Counted from the first letter of the stretch, positions 1 through 9,665 are shown. The stretch: DNA of 64,000 bases from CALGLS01 sp964508085 (GCA_964508085.1 CAZDTI010000002.1:17436-81435), one strand, 5' to 3'. Numbers and translations are program-made. The notes: a model not told the origin generated them from the sequence alone.

Positions 1-130
1 CTAGACTCTGTTTCTTTGTAATATGGTTTGTTCATTATAAGTAACCTTCATTCTGAAATCAGGAGTTATGAACAATTAGCCAACAGAGAAAATCATTTTT
101 TTTTAACGCTTAGTTTAAATCTTATACTAA

Positions 131-1204
131 ATGGGATTAAAATTCTTAGAACAAGATCAAATTGGTAAAATCGTTAAGGTGTGGTTAATAATAGGAATCG
201 TCATGGTTTTTTTCCAGGTGGTCGTTGGAGGGATTACCAGGCTAACTGGTTCTGGCCTATCCATCACCAAGTGGGAAATCGTTACAGGGACATTACCGCC
301 TTTAAATGCTGCTCAGTGGACTTTTGAGTTTGATTTATACAAAGAGACGCCTCAGTATAAGAAGATCAACGATGGGATGTCTATGAGCGAATTTAAGTTC
401 ATTTACTTTTGGGAATACTTCCACCGGCTTTGGGCTCGAACAATGGGCTTTGTCTTCTTAATCCCCTTTTTCTTCTTTTTATTCACAAAAAAACTGTCGA
501 AAGTGTTGGTAAGGGACTTATCCATTGTGTTTGTGTTGACGATTTTTGTCGCCTCACTTGGATGGATCATGGTTGCTAGTGGATTAATTAACAGGCCCTG
601 GGTAAATGCTTACAAATTAACTTTCCATTTGTGTTCCGCACTCATCATGTTCAGCTACCTACTTTGGACAACTTATAAGGTATTTTCCCCAAAAAGAACA
701 GTTATTAACAATTCTGTGTTAATAACTGGCTCTAGAGCCTTTCTTTACGTTTTAGCCCTTCAAATTTTTCTCGGTGGAATCATGTCTGGAATGAAGGCCG
801 GATTGTTCTTCCCAACTTGGCCAGATATGAACGGAGTCTACTTACCTGATACGTTATTAACAGCAGCAAATTGGAATGTGGATAACTTCGTGTTTTACGA
901 TACAAATACTTTTATGCCTGCTTTTATTCAGTTCGCCCATCGAGGTACAGCTTACTTATTGATAATCATAGGATTAACAATGTTGTTTAAATTAAGAAAA
1001 AACAAGATACCCACATTTTATTTGCGAAATGTTTATATGTTGATAACTATGTTGGTAATCCAAGGAGCCCTTGGAATATTGACACTTATCAACTGTAAAG
1101 GAAGTATTCCAGTGGGCCTAGGAGTATTGCATCAAGCCGGTGCTTTGATTCTATTAGGTATCACCTTATTGTTGGTTTATAAAACCCCTAAAAGGAGTTA
1201 TTAA
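131..1204 (+). CDS. ctaA: Heme A synthase, COX15/CtaA family
   Basis: Membrane enzyme that oxidises the C8 methyl of heme O to a formyl group, making heme A for aa3-type cytochrome oxidase. The 357 residues form about eight hydrophobic helices. The four heme-ligand histidines expected for the family are visible at His98 (YFHRLWAR), His166 (TFHLC), His270 (FAHRGTAY) and His334 (LHQAG), and the N-terminal VGGITRLTGSGLS signature is intact. The length fits the two-repeat mitochondrial/alphaproteobacterial-type COX15 rather than the shorter Bacillus CtaA. It stands alone, with a terminator-like hairpin just after it; no oxidase subunit genes are in the window. Confidence 0.95.
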   Translation: MGLKFLEQDQIGKIVKVWLIIGIVMVFFQVVVGGITRLTGSGLSITKWEIVTGTLPPLNAAQWTFEFDLYKETPQYKKINDGMSMSEFKFIYFWEYFHRLWARTMGFVFLIPFFFFLFTKKLSKVLVRDLSIVFVLTIFVASLGWIMVASGLINRPWVNAYKLTFHLCSALIMFSYLLWTTYKVFSPKRTVINNSVLITGSRAFLYVLALQIFLGGIMSGMKAGLFFPTWPDMNGVYLPDTLLTAANWNVDNFVFYDTNTFMPAFIQFAHRGTAYLLIIIGLTMLFKLRKNKIPTFYLRNVYMLITMLVIQGALGILTLINCKGSIPVGLGVLHQAGALILLGITLLLVYKTPKRSY

Positions 1205-1232
1205 CAATATGTGGATAAGTTTGTGAGGAACG

Positions 1233-1264
1233 TGGAAAACCCAGTGTTTACGGGGCTTTTTCCA
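1233..1264 (+). terminator. Probable terminator after heme A synthase
   Basis: Imperfect stem TGGAAAA-CCC / GGG-gc-TTTTTCCA with a nine-base loop, 28 bases after the ctaA stop. The T run lies inside the 3' arm, so it is weaker than the other terminators in the window. Confidence 0.45.
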
Positions 1265-1369
1265 TTTTGAAATGCGACATAATGACCTAATTATCCATCC
1301 TTTACTGTACTTTTGAAATCTCTACCAAAGCTTATGGAAAAACCATGATTTTCTATTTGCCGTATCACG

Positions 1370-1401
1370 TTGTTCAAATATGATATTATTGCTTACTTTT
1401 G
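1370..1401 (+). promoter_or_regulatory. Bacteroidota-type promoter for the alpha/beta hydrolase gene
   Basis: TTG at 1370-1372, 21 bases, then TACTTTTG (TAnnTTTG consensus -7 box) at 1394-1401. Transcription would start near 1408, about 30 bases before the ATG at 1439. Called by motif match only. Confidence 0.5.
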
Positions 1402-1438
1402 TGAAAATGTCCTATAACGAAATTCTTATCATTTAAAC

Positions 1439-2212
1439 ATGCAGCACACACTTAAGAAAGAAGAAAATTTTAAATACTTAGAGATTGGAGATGGAGAAGA
1501 AGTTCTAATGTTGCTTCACGGTCTCTTTGGAGCTCTTAGCAACTTTGAAGGAATAATCAAGCACTTTAGCAAGAGCCATAAGGTCGTGGTACCAATGCTA
1601 CCCATTTTTGAATTACCAATCAGAAAAGTATCCGTTTCTGGCTTGGTAGATCACGTTGCGAAATTTGTAGACTACAAAGGCTTTGATAAAGTCAATGTCT
1701 TAGGAAACTCACTCGGCGGCCACGTTACTTTGCTCTATGGTCTGGCTCATCCTGAAAAGGTGCAATCACTTACCTTAACGGGGAGTTCTGGTTTGTTTGA
1801 GAATTCACTAGGCTCTACCTTTCCTAAAAGAGGAGATTATGAATTCATCAAGCGAAAAACACAGGATACCTTCTACGATCCAGAAATTGCGACTAAAGAA
1901 TTGGTCGATGAAGTTTTTGATACGGTGAATGATCGCAATAAAGCCATTAGAGTTGTTGCTACTGCGAAATCTGCGGTTCGTCATAACCTTGGTGATAAAC
2001 TACACCAAATAAAAGCACCTACTCAGTTGATATGGGGACGTGAGGATAATGTAACGCCTTTGTTTGTTGGGGAGAAATTCAACGAACTCATTGCTGGCTC
2101 TAAGCTTTCTGTTGTTGATGCTTGTGGGCATGCTCCTATGATGGAGAAGCCGGATGTGTTTAATGAAATCTTAGAGGAATTTTTGCTGAGTGTTTCTAGC
2201 AAAAGAGAATAA
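1439..2212 (+). CDS. Alpha/beta hydrolase
   Basis: Soluble 257-residue alpha/beta-fold hydrolase with no signal peptide. The oxyanion motif HGLFG is at residues 27-31, the nucleophile elbow GNSLGG puts the catalytic serine at 91, and the acid and histidine are best placed at Asp203 (WGREDNVTP) and His231 (CGHAPMMEKP). This layout matches the MhpC/BioH/PHA-depolymerase-like group, but the substrate cannot be read from the sequence. It has its own promoter and ends at a strong terminator, so it is probably monocistronic. Confidence 0.85.
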   Translation: MQHTLKKEENFKYLEIGDGEEVLMLLHGLFGALSNFEGIIKHFSKSHKVVVPMLPIFELPIRKVSVSGLVDHVAKFVDYKGFDKVNVLGNSLGGHVTLLYGLAHPEKVQSLTLTGSSGLFENSLGSTFPKRGDYEFIKRKTQDTFYDPEIATKELVDEVFDTVNDRNKAIRVVATAKSAVRHNLGDKLHQIKAPTQLIWGREDNVTPLFVGEKFNELIAGSKLSVVDACGHAPMMEKPDVFNEILEEFLLSVSSKRE

Positions 2213-2223
2213 GAAATATTTCT

Positions 2224-2279
2224 CGATTAAAAAAAGAGTCGCTATTTGATATATCAAATAGCGACTCTTTTTTTAATCG
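2224..2279. terminator. Perfect 56-base palindromic bidirectional terminator
   Basis: The two halves are exact reverse complements over 28 bp, centred between 2251 and 2252. Each begins CGATT followed by seven A, then GAGTCGC. With A7 on one side and T7 on the other it works as an intrinsic terminator both for the hydrolase (+) and for the convergent M1 peptidase gene (-). Confidence 0.9.
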
Positions 2280-2297
2280 TTTGTTTTTAACTGCGAC

Positions 2298-4640
2298 TTA
2301 ATTAGTACCACCAGATTCTTTAACACGTTTTTGCTCTTTCTGCATTAGATTAGGACGATCTCTTTGCTGACGTTTGAACAACTCAAAACGGTTAATTTGC
2401 TGTTGTGGTGGAAAGTAGTTATTAGCAGTGTCCGTATCTGCTGTTTCTAGAAAAGGATCTAAAGTAATTTGTTTCACCTCTTTTTGAGTGATGAAAACTT
2501 TAGAAACCACATGGTGATTTTTTAACCAAATTTCCGCAGGTATTCTTTTCACTTCTTTCGTTCCATCCATGAATTCCATTTCAACTATAAGTGGCATAAC
2601 TAAGCCCCCTATGTTTTTAAATGTCATTTCGTAGTAATGTGAACCCGATTGCAACAACGTCTTTTCTTCATCAGATAAACTAGATAAATACTTATTATAT
2701 TTTTTTCTATCTGAATCGTTAGTTTTGAATTCATCGTACATATTGTAGAAGTCGTACAATGAGGCATCTTTTTCAGCTCTTGTTTGCGCAATCTCTTTTT
2801 CGTTTCGAATGCTATTGATGGTTCTAGGCTCGTTTTCTTTTTCTTGTTTTCTTGCTGCCATTTCTATATCAGGGTTTTTAGAATCAACCTTATACCAGTT
2901 GACATCTTCAATAGCGATGTCTACATGATCCGTTGTATAAAACCAACCTCTCCAGAACCAATCTAAGTCCACGCTAGAGGCATCTTCCATGGTTCGAAAG
3001 AAGTCTGCCGGTGAAGGATGTTTAAATGCCCAGCGACGCGCGTAGGTCTTGTAAGCGAAGTCAAATAACTCCCGGCCCATAACGGTTTCTCGAAGAATGT
3101 GCAGACCCGCAGCAGGCTTTCCATAGGCATTATTTCCAAATTGAAATATAGATTCAGAGTTGGTCATAATTGGTGTCAATTGAGTTTTATCGGTTTTCAT
3201 GTAATCTACAATGATAGAAGCTGATCCTCGACGAGAAGGGTAGTCTCTCTCCCACTGCGCTTCTGCTAAAGTTTGTGTAAAAGAATTCAAACCTTCATCC
3301 ATCCAAGTCCATTGGCGTTCGTCAGAGTTGACAATCATTGGAAAATAATTGTGACCAACTTCGTGGATGATTACGCTGATCAAGCCGTATTTCGTTCTTG
3401 CAGTATAAGTTCCATCAGCCTCTGGCCGGCCACCGTTGAAACAGATCATAGGGTATTCCATTCCAATACGATCAGTGTGAATTGACCAGGCAACTGGATA
3501 CGGATAATCGAAAGTATAATGGGAATACCATTTCAAAGTATGCGCTACAGCTTTAGTAGAATATTTTTCCCATAATGGATTTCCTTCTTTAGGATACATA
3601 GACATTGCCATAGATATTTCTCCATTACTCATTGGAACACCCATCGCATCCCAAATAAATTTTCTGGAAGAAGCAAATCCGAAGTCACGAACATTCTTTG
3701 CTTTAAATGCCCAAGTTGCTTTTTTATTTGATTTCTTCTTCTCCGCTTTGCGGGCTTCTTCTTCGGTTACAATAAATACCGGTTGCTCTCTTTCTTTTCT
3801 AGCTTTATCTAAACGGCTTATTTGTTTATCAGTCAAAACATCTTTTGGGTTTTGAAGTATTCCAGTAGCAGCAACCATATGATCCGCAGGAACGGTAATG
3901 TTTACTTCATAATCTCCGAAGGCTAATGCGAATTCTCCACTCCCCAGAAACTGTTTATTTTGCCATCCTTCGACTTCATTGTAAACGCACATTCTTGGAA
4001 AGAACTGAGCTATGACATATAAGTAATTGTCATTTTCATCAAAGTATTCATATCCAGATCGACCTCTATCTTTTGCTCTGTTGTTAATATTATACCACCA
4101 TTTTATGGAGAAAGAAGTTTTAGATCCAGAAGTTAATGTCTTTGGCAAATCAATCCTCATCATGGTTTTATTAATAACATAGGAGAGTGGTTTCCCAGAT
4201 ATATCTTTTACTTCCTGAATTTTAAAACCTCCATCAAATTCAGGAGTTAAGCCTTTTAATTGCCTCGGAGACATTTTTTCTGAGATGGAATTATTTTTAA
4301 TGATATAAGAATCAGAATCTGTAGCGCGTACATTTTGATCTAATTGGAGCCATACGTAATCTAGAGGATCTGGAGAGTTATTGTGATAGGTAATGGTTTC
4401 AAAACCACTTATTGATTGCTTCTCATCGTCTATTTCGATATCCATTACATAATCAGCTTGTTGTTGCCAATATTCATGTCCTGGTGCGCCTGAAGCAGTT
4501 CTATATACATTAGGAGTTGGAAGTTCTTGACCTAGTTGACGGAACTTGTTTTTATTGATATTCTCTTCTTGTGAGAATAAATTTGGTATTGAACCACATA
4601 GGAAATAGAGAAGGAGTAGAAGCAGATTCTTTGTACGCAT
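2298..4640 (-). CDS. Exported M1-family metallopeptidase (gluzincin)
   Basis: 780 residues. A hydrophobic N-terminus (KNLLLLLLYFLCGSIPNLFSQ) reads as a signal peptide. The zinc motif HEVGH is near residue 425, with the third ligand Glu 18 residues on (WMDEGLNSF), so the catalytic HEXXH-x18-E is complete. The canonical aminopeptidase exopeptidase motif GAMEN is replaced by IGMEYP, as in the divergent exported M1 proteins common in Bacteroidota. The C-terminal quarter is Lys/Glu-rich. Substrate is unknown; probably peptide digestion in the periplasm or at the cell surface. Upstream come parS-like sites and the thr operon. Confidence 0.9.
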   Translation of the reverse strand: MRTKNLLLLLLYFLCGSIPNLFSQEENINKNKFRQLGQELPTPNVYRTASGAPGHEYWQQQADYVMDIEIDDEKQSISGFETITYHNNSPDPLDYVWLQLDQNVRATDSDSYIIKNNSISEKMSPRQLKGLTPEFDGGFKIQEVKDISGKPLSYVINKTMMRIDLPKTLTSGSKTSFSIKWWYNINNRAKDRGRSGYEYFDENDNYLYVIAQFFPRMCVYNEVEGWQNKQFLGSGEFALAFGDYEVNITVPADHMVAATGILQNPKDVLTDKQISRLDKARKEREQPVFIVTEEEARKAEKKKSNKKATWAFKAKNVRDFGFASSRKFIWDAMGVPMSNGEISMAMSMYPKEGNPLWEKYSTKAVAHTLKWYSHYTFDYPYPVAWSIHTDRIGMEYPMICFNGGRPEADGTYTARTKYGLISVIIHEVGHNYFPMIVNSDERQWTWMDEGLNSFTQTLAEAQWERDYPSRRGSASIIVDYMKTDKTQLTPIMTNSESIFQFGNNAYGKPAAGLHILRETVMGRELFDFAYKTYARRWAFKHPSPADFFRTMEDASSVDLDWFWRGWFYTTDHVDIAIEDVNWYKVDSKNPDIEMAARKQEKENEPRTINSIRNEKEIAQTRAEKDASLYDFYNMYDEFKTNDSDRKKYNKYLSSLSDEEKTLLQSGSHYYEMTFKNIGGLVMPLIVEMEFMDGTKEVKRIPAEIWLKNHHVVSKVFITQKEVKQITLDPFLETADTDTANNYFPPQQQINRFELFKRQQRDRPNLMQKEQKRVKESGGTN

Positions 4641-4668
4641 GTGTTATTTGTTGAATAAATTAAAGATA

Positions 4669-4684
4669 TGTTCCCCGTGGAACA
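4669..4684 (+). promoter_or_regulatory. parS-like 16-mer, copy 1
   Basis: TGTTCCCCGTGGAACA, one base away from the palindromic ParB-binding consensus TGTTNCACGTGNAACA (C for A at position 7). It lies in the gap between the M1 peptidase start and the thrC end. Two further identical copies lie within 600 bases. Confidence 0.5.
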
Positions 4685-4726
4685 TTTGAAATAATATAAA
4701 TTTATGATTTGGAAGATAGAGCTAAA

Positions 4727-4742
4727 TGTTCCCCGTGGAACA
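4727..4742 (+). promoter_or_regulatory. parS-like 16-mer, copy 2
   Basis: Second exact copy of TGTTCCCCGTGGAACA, in the same orientation as copy 1 and 58 bases downstream of it. Confidence 0.5.
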
Positions 4743-4840
4743 CAACCAAAATCAAGCTCGAATATAGGAATAATCCTTGTGAAAAGAATAGACCTTATAT
4801 GTTACTATCCCATCTTTGTCAAAGTCCACAGATAACAAAA

Positions 4841-4879
4841 CAAAAGCCTAAATATTTATTTCAAATACTTAGGCTTTTG
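4841..4879 (-). terminator. Terminator of the thr operon
   Basis: CAAAAGCCTAA / TTAGGCTTTTG stem, extended by TATTT/AAATA around a short loop, 23 bases after the thrC stop codon. On the minus strand it ends in a T run, as expected for the end of thrABC. Confidence 0.75.
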
Positions 4880-4901
4880 TTATAAACAAGATTATAGAAT
4901 C

Positions 4902-6236
4902 TTAAAAATGCTTCATCAGATATTCTTTAAATAGATTAAAATCGGGAGCCATCAAAGTTGCTTCCTTTTTCTTGTTAGCTAAATTTGCTAATCGCTCAGG
5001 TATATCTACTTTTATTTCTAAAGTCTCTTCAACTACATCTAAAAACTTAGAAGGGTGAGCAGTTTCCAAAATAATTCCCTGAGCATCTGAATTTTCATTC
5101 AAGTAGGCTTCCCATGCTAATAAACCAACAGCTCCATGTGGTTCAAAAATATACTTATCAAATTGGCTATATGCTCGTTTCATAGCCTTCTGAGTAATAT
5201 TATCATCAAAACTATATCCGGATATATCTTTTTTCATATTGTTCCACGGGGAACATTCTAAAGATACCGGAGCTTTCGTATCCATATAAAGTGAAACCAT
5301 TCTATAAAAATTAGAAGGATTCCCAACGTCCATTGCATTTGAAATAGTAGCTATAGAAGGCTTAGGATTATATTCTCCAGAAGATAAATAAGAGGGAACA
5401 ATATCATTTTTATTAGTAGCTGCAACAAAATGAGCAATCGGCAAGCCCATTCTTTTAGCTAATAAGCCAGCAGTAAGATTTCCAAAATTTCCAGAAGGAA
5501 TAATGAAGACGGGAGCCTTAGGATTTTTCCCGAGTTGTTTATATGCTTCGAAGTAATAAAAGGATTGAGGAATAAGACGAGCTATGTTTATAGAATTTGC
5601 AGAAGATAAACGAATGTTATCCGTTAGAGATTTATCTAAAAAAGCTTTCTTCACTAAGGCTTGACAATCATCAAAAGAACCTTCAACCTCTATAGCAGAA
5701 ACATTTCCACCAAGAGTAGTTAATTGTTTTTCCTGTAAAGGACTAACACGACCGGAAGGGTAGAGGATAACTACTTTTATTCCCAGTGTATTATAAAAAC
5801 CGGCGGCCACTGCCCCACCAGTATCTCCAGAAGTCGCTACGAGTATGACTAAGTCTTTATCTTCTCCTCTGTTGAAATATCCCATCAACTGCGCCATAAA
5901 GCGAGCGCCAAAATCTTTAAAAGCTAAAGACGGTCCATGGAAAAGCTCTAGCACCGAAGTCTGTTCATCAAGCTTTATTAAAGGGGCAGGAAAATTAATT
6001 GCTGTCGAAATAATCTTTTTCAAATCTTCTTCAGGAATAGATCCCTCGAATAAATGCTCAACTATCTCATAGGCTAATTCAGAGAAAGTTAATTCAGGAA
6101 GACGTTCAAAAAAGGAGGATGGTAAAGAAGAAATGTTATCTGGAACAAACAAACCATTGTCATCTGGAAGCCCTTTTAAGACGGCCTCTTTGAGCGAAAA
6201 TAGAACTTCCGGGTTCTTTGTACTATAAAGTTTCAT
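4902..6236 (-). CDS. thrC: Threonine synthase
   Basis: PLP enzyme that converts O-phospho-L-homoserine to threonine, the last step of the pathway. The 444-residue protein has the long bacterial/fungal form. The PLP-binding lysine is Lys107 in GPSLAFKDFGARF, and the phosphate-binding loop region (VATSGDTGGAVAAGF) follows. It is the third gene of thrA-thrB-thrC, 16 bases after thrB. A parS-like 16-mer lies inside the coding sequence at 5240-5255, where it encodes CSPWN. Confidence 0.97.
   Translation of the reverse strand: MKLYSTKNPEVLFSLKEAVLKGLPDDNGLFVPDNISSLPSSFFERLPELTFSELAYEIVEHLFEGSIPEEDLKKIISTAINFPAPLIKLDEQTSVLELFHGPSLAFKDFGARFMAQLMGYFNRGEDKDLVILVATSGDTGGAVAAGFYNTLGIKVVILYPSGRVSPLQEKQLTTLGGNVSAIEVEGSFDDCQALVKKAFLDKSLTDNIRLSSANSINIARLIPQSFYYFEAYKQLGKNPKAPVFIIPSGNFGNLTAGLLAKRMGLPIAHFVAATNKNDIVPSYLSSGEYNPKPSIATISNAMDVGNPSNFYRMVSLYMDTKAPVSLECSPWNNMKKDISGYSFDDNITQKAMKRAYSQFDKYIFEPHGAVGLLAWEAYLNENSDAQGIILETAHPSKFLDVVEETLEIKVDIPERLANLANKKKEATLMAPDFNLFKEYLMKHF
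5240..5255 (-). promoter_or_regulatory. parS-like 16-mer, copy 3, inside thrC
   Basis: Exact reverse-strand copy of TGTTCCCCGTGGAACA embedded in the thrC reading frame. ParB sites within coding sequence are known in other bacteria. Identity of all 16 bases to two nearby non-coding copies is unlikely by chance. Confidence 0.5.
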
Positions 6237-6252
6237 AGGATATGAATTACAA

Positions 6253-7182
6253 TTAAATTAAAACAGCACCTTCGTGATTAATTCCGGAAAGGAAAATCGT
6301 GCTACTAATATTTAGATTTTTAAATACTTCTCGCATAGCATTCCCTGCATTCTCTGCAACAAAATTATTCGGACAAATGGCAAAGATAGATGGTCCTGCT
6401 CCTGAAATACTACAACCGAATGCGCCGGCCCTCATAGCTGCTTCTTGAACTTTATAAAAGCCTGGAATAAGCTGAGCACGCTGTGGCTCAATCACCACAT
6501 CTTTTAAAGAACGTTGCAAGAGTTCTAGATCTCCCTTGAACATTGCTGTAACCAAACCACCAACGGAGCCGGTTTGTTTAATCATTTGTTTTAACGTTAT
6601 TTGATCGCTTAGAATGGATCTGGAATGCTTGGTAAGGATTTCTATTTTAGGATGCACTACGGCCACCTGAAGGCCTTTAATGGCGGGCAGACGATGAACA
6701 TCTAAGGTCTCGTTATCTCGGATTAAAACAAAACCTCCGAGTAGGGAAGGTGCTACATTATCGGCATGGTAAGCACCATCTGCAATTTGTTCTCCCAACA
6801 CCGCAAAAGGAAGCATTTCTCTTTTTGTCAATGGCCGTCCCAATAATTCATTGACCGCCATTACCGCCCCCGCAGCACTCGCAGCACTAGAACCAAGTCC
6901 AGAACCAAAAGGCATCTTTTTATGAATCTCCATTTCAATCCCTCTTCCAGTTTCTCCCAGATGTTCCAACATTTTCAGCGCTGCAAAACCAGCCGTATTT
7001 TTTTCAACATCATAAGGTAACTTTCCACCTGAAATTCTGGTAATTTTAAGACCCGGATTGTTAGAAAATCGGACAAATATTTCATCACCTGGTTTCTCCA
7101 GGGCTAAACCCAATATGTCATATCCACAAGCTACATTAGCTACAGATGCAGGAGCAAAAACTTTTAAACCTACCTTATTCAT
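6253..7182 (-). CDS. thrB: Homoserine kinase (GHMP family)
   Basis: Phosphorylates homoserine with ATP to give O-phosphohomoserine, the ThrC substrate. 309 residues, with the GHMP ATP-binding loop MPFGSGLGSSAASAAGA near residues 90-106 and the C-terminal GHMP motif (GAFGCSISGAGPSIFA). Second gene of the thr operon: 23 bases after thrA and 16 before thrC, so almost certainly co-transcribed. Confidence 0.97.
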   Translation of the reverse strand: MNKVGLKVFAPASVANVACGYDILGLALEKPGDEIFVRFSNNPGLKITRISGGKLPYDVEKNTAGFAALKMLEHLGETGRGIEMEIHKKMPFGSGLGSSAASAAGAVMAVNELLGRPLTKREMLPFAVLGEQIADGAYHADNVAPSLLGGFVLIRDNETLDVHRLPAIKGLQVAVVHPKIEILTKHSRSILSDQITLKQMIKQTGSVGGLVTAMFKGDLELLQRSLKDVVIEPQRAQLIPGFYKVQEAAMRAGAFGCSISGAGPSIFAICPNNFVAENAGNAMREVFKNLNISSTIFLSGINHEGAVLI

Positions 7183-7205
7183 ATTTGTAATATATTGATA
7201 GTCAG

Positions 7206-9665
7206 TTAGTTACGTAAATTATTTCCTAATTTTATTACTTCCGCAAATACTCCGGCGGCAGTAACCTCAGCTCCAGCTCCAGGACCTCTAATTACTAAAG
7301 GACGTTCATTGTATCTTTTGGTCGTAAAAACAATCATATTATCACTTCCGGAAAGACTGTAGAAAGGATGATCGGCCCCAACAGCTCTCAAACCAATATT
7401 GGCCTTACCATTATCGAGTGTAGCGACCATACGAAGTACTTTATTCTCCTTAGCCGCATCAGATTGCAATTTTGCAAAAGTATTGTTATTTTCTTTTAAA
7501 ATCGAAAAGAAAGTTTCTACATCTTTTGCTTCGATACAAGCATCTGGTAGCATTTGCTCAATAACGACATCTTTTGCTTCTAAAGGAATTCCAGATTCTC
7601 GTGCGAGTATAATTATTTTTCTACGGATATCAACACCCATCAAATCAATTCGTGGATCTGGTTCTGTATAACCTAATTCCTTAGCTTTTTCCACAATAGC
7701 GCTAAATTCCTCTGATCCGTCAAAACTGTTGAAAATAAAGGACATTGAGCCAGAGAGAACACCTTCAATCTTTACAATTTGGTCTCCACTGTGGATAAGA
7801 TCATGCAAAGTGTTGATAACTGGGAGGCCCGCTCCAACGTTTGTTTCATACAAAAACCGAACGCCACGCTTCGCCGCAATCTTTTTCAAACGCAGGTATT
7901 GCGGATAAGAAGAAGAAGTTGCGATCTTATTAGGAGTAGAAATAGAAATGCTGGAATCGAGGATGGATTCGTATTGATTGGAAACAAGCTCACTAGCGGT
8001 ATTATCTACAAAAATGCTATTGGCTAAATTGAGCTTTTTCATTTCTTGAACAAACCCACCGATAGAAGCTGTTTGGTCAGAGGCCATTAAATCTGTTTTC
8101 CAATCATCAAGATTAATTCCATTGGTATCAAAAAGCATTTTTCGACTATTAGACAAACCAACGATTCTTAGTTCCAGGGATTGATGCTTCAATAGGTAAG
8201 CAGCTTGCTGACGAATTTGCTTTAGTAGGGTACCGCCGATCAACCCAACACCAGCAATAAAAAGATGTAAAACTTTAGTTTTGGAAAGGAAGAATGCCTC
8301 GTGTAAAGCGTTTAATCCTTTTTGCTCATCAGCTCTGTTGATAACTACGGATACATTTAACTCGGAGGAACCTTGCGCAATTGCTATACAGTTTACTCCA
8401 TTTTTACCTAAAGCAGTAAACAATCTACCTGCAATTCCAGGATGGTACCTCATATTCTCTCCAATAATGGCAACTACAGATAATTCGGTCTCTAATTTTA
8501 TGGGCTCTACACTTCCTTCTTTTAGCTCAAACTGGAAAGTTTCTTCAACTATTCTTTTGGCCTTCTTAGCTACTTTAGGCATTACTGCAAAGGTTATAGA
8601 CGATTCAGAAGACCCTTGAGTAATAATGACAATATTTATTTTGGCCAAAGCCAATGCATTGAATAATCGAGCAGCAATACCTGGAATACCGAAAAGGCCA
8701 GAACCTTGTAAGGTCATCAGGGAAATTTCATTTATGGAAGAGATCCCACGAACGGCACGTCCATTCATTTTTACTTTGGCGGAGATATGTGTTCCTTTGA
8801 ATGTGGGGTTAAATGTATTTTTGATATACAAAGGAATGTTCTTATTTAAAGCAGGTACTAAGGTTGGTGGATAAATAACCTTCGCTCCAAAATGAGACAT
8901 TTCCATCGCTTCCGCATAACTCATCTCCGGAATGGTAAAAACCTTCTGAACTTTCCTTGGATCGGCAGTGAGCACACCATTAACATCTGTCCATATTTCA
9001 ATACAATCTGCGTCCAAAGCTGCCGCTAAAATAGCAGCGGTATAATCAGACCCCCCTCTGCCTAAGGTCGTCGTCAAACCTCCTTTTGTAGAACTGATAA
9101 AGCCAGTTACGATTTGAATTTCAGGATTTTCTCGGTAATGTTTTGCTACTAACTCATCGGTTAGCTTAGAATTAACCTTTGCAACACCAAAAGAAGCGTC
9201 GGTTTTAATCACCTTTCGTGCATCCAAAAAGCGAGCATTTATTCCATTTTGCTGACAAGCTATGCTTATTAGATAAGCAGAATTTCGTTCGCCGAAACTA
9301 GTCACATAATCCATAGCTCTTGGTGAAGCTTCCCAAAGTAAGAAAATGCCCTGTAAGAAATTACGCAGGTTGTTTTCGTTTTTTTCTAAAGTGGCGAGAG
9401 CTGTTTTCAAGTACTCACCAGAAAGTAAATACTCAGCAGCTTCTCGATGACGTGCACAATAGCTTTCGAATTCTTCTAAGTAGTCGTCCTTTCCTTTGGA
9501 GGCTAACTTACTCATATTGATCAAGGAATCGGTGACACCACCAAGAGCAGAAAAGACAACAGTAAATTGTTCTCCATTTTTATAATAGCCGTTGAGAATG
9601 TCTATAACAGCTTGAATACGTTCTGGTTTGGCTACTGAGGAACCACCAAATTTGAGTACTTTCAT
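7206..9665 (-). CDS. thrA: Bifunctional aspartokinase / homoserine dehydrogenase
   Basis: 819 residues catalysing the first and third steps from aspartate to homoserine. The N-terminal aspartokinase starts KFGGSSVAK and has GRGGSDYTA and EIWTDVNGV. Two ACT-like regulatory segments follow (around LMTLQGSGLFGIPG and ENMRYHPGIAGRLF), the likely site of threonine feedback inhibition. The C-terminal homoserine dehydrogenase starts with the NAD(P) fold FIAGVGLIGGTLL and holds GVLSGSMSFIF and DLMGVDIRRK. The upstream 178 bases contain no Thr/Ile-rich leader peptide, so I see no attenuator like that of enterobacterial thr. Confidence 0.97.
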   Translation of the reverse strand: MKVLKFGGSSVAKPERIQAVIDILNGYYKNGEQFTVVFSALGGVTDSLINMSKLASKGKDDYLEEFESYCARHREAAEYLLSGEYLKTALATLEKNENNLRNFLQGIFLLWEASPRAMDYVTSFGERNSAYLISIACQQNGINARFLDARKVIKTDASFGVAKVNSKLTDELVAKHYRENPEIQIVTGFISSTKGGLTTTLGRGGSDYTAAILAAALDADCIEIWTDVNGVLTADPRKVQKVFTIPEMSYAEAMEMSHFGAKVIYPPTLVPALNKNIPLYIKNTFNPTFKGTHISAKVKMNGRAVRGISSINEISLMTLQGSGLFGIPGIAARLFNALALAKINIVIITQGSSESSITFAVMPKVAKKAKRIVEETFQFELKEGSVEPIKLETELSVVAIIGENMRYHPGIAGRLFTALGKNGVNCIAIAQGSSELNVSVVINRADEQKGLNALHEAFFLSKTKVLHLFIAGVGLIGGTLLKQIRQQAAYLLKHQSLELRIVGLSNSRKMLFDTNGINLDDWKTDLMASDQTASIGGFVQEMKKLNLANSIFVDNTASELVSNQYESILDSSISISTPNKIATSSSYPQYLRLKKIAAKRGVRFLYETNVGAGLPVINTLHDLIHSGDQIVKIEGVLSGSMSFIFNSFDGSEEFSAIVEKAKELGYTEPDPRIDLMGVDIRRKIIILARESGIPLEAKDVVIEQMLPDACIEAKDVETFFSILKENNNTFAKLQSDAAKENKVLRMVATLDNGKANIGLRAVGADHPFYSLSGSDNMIVFTTKRYNERPLVIRGPGAGAEVTAAGVFAEVIKLGNNLRN

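Noticed and set aside
1208..1217. DnaA-box-like TGTGGATAAG (also near 7790 in thrA)
   Set aside because: Isolated single copies with no cluster or AT-rich unwinding region; not an origin by itself despite the nearby parS-like sites.
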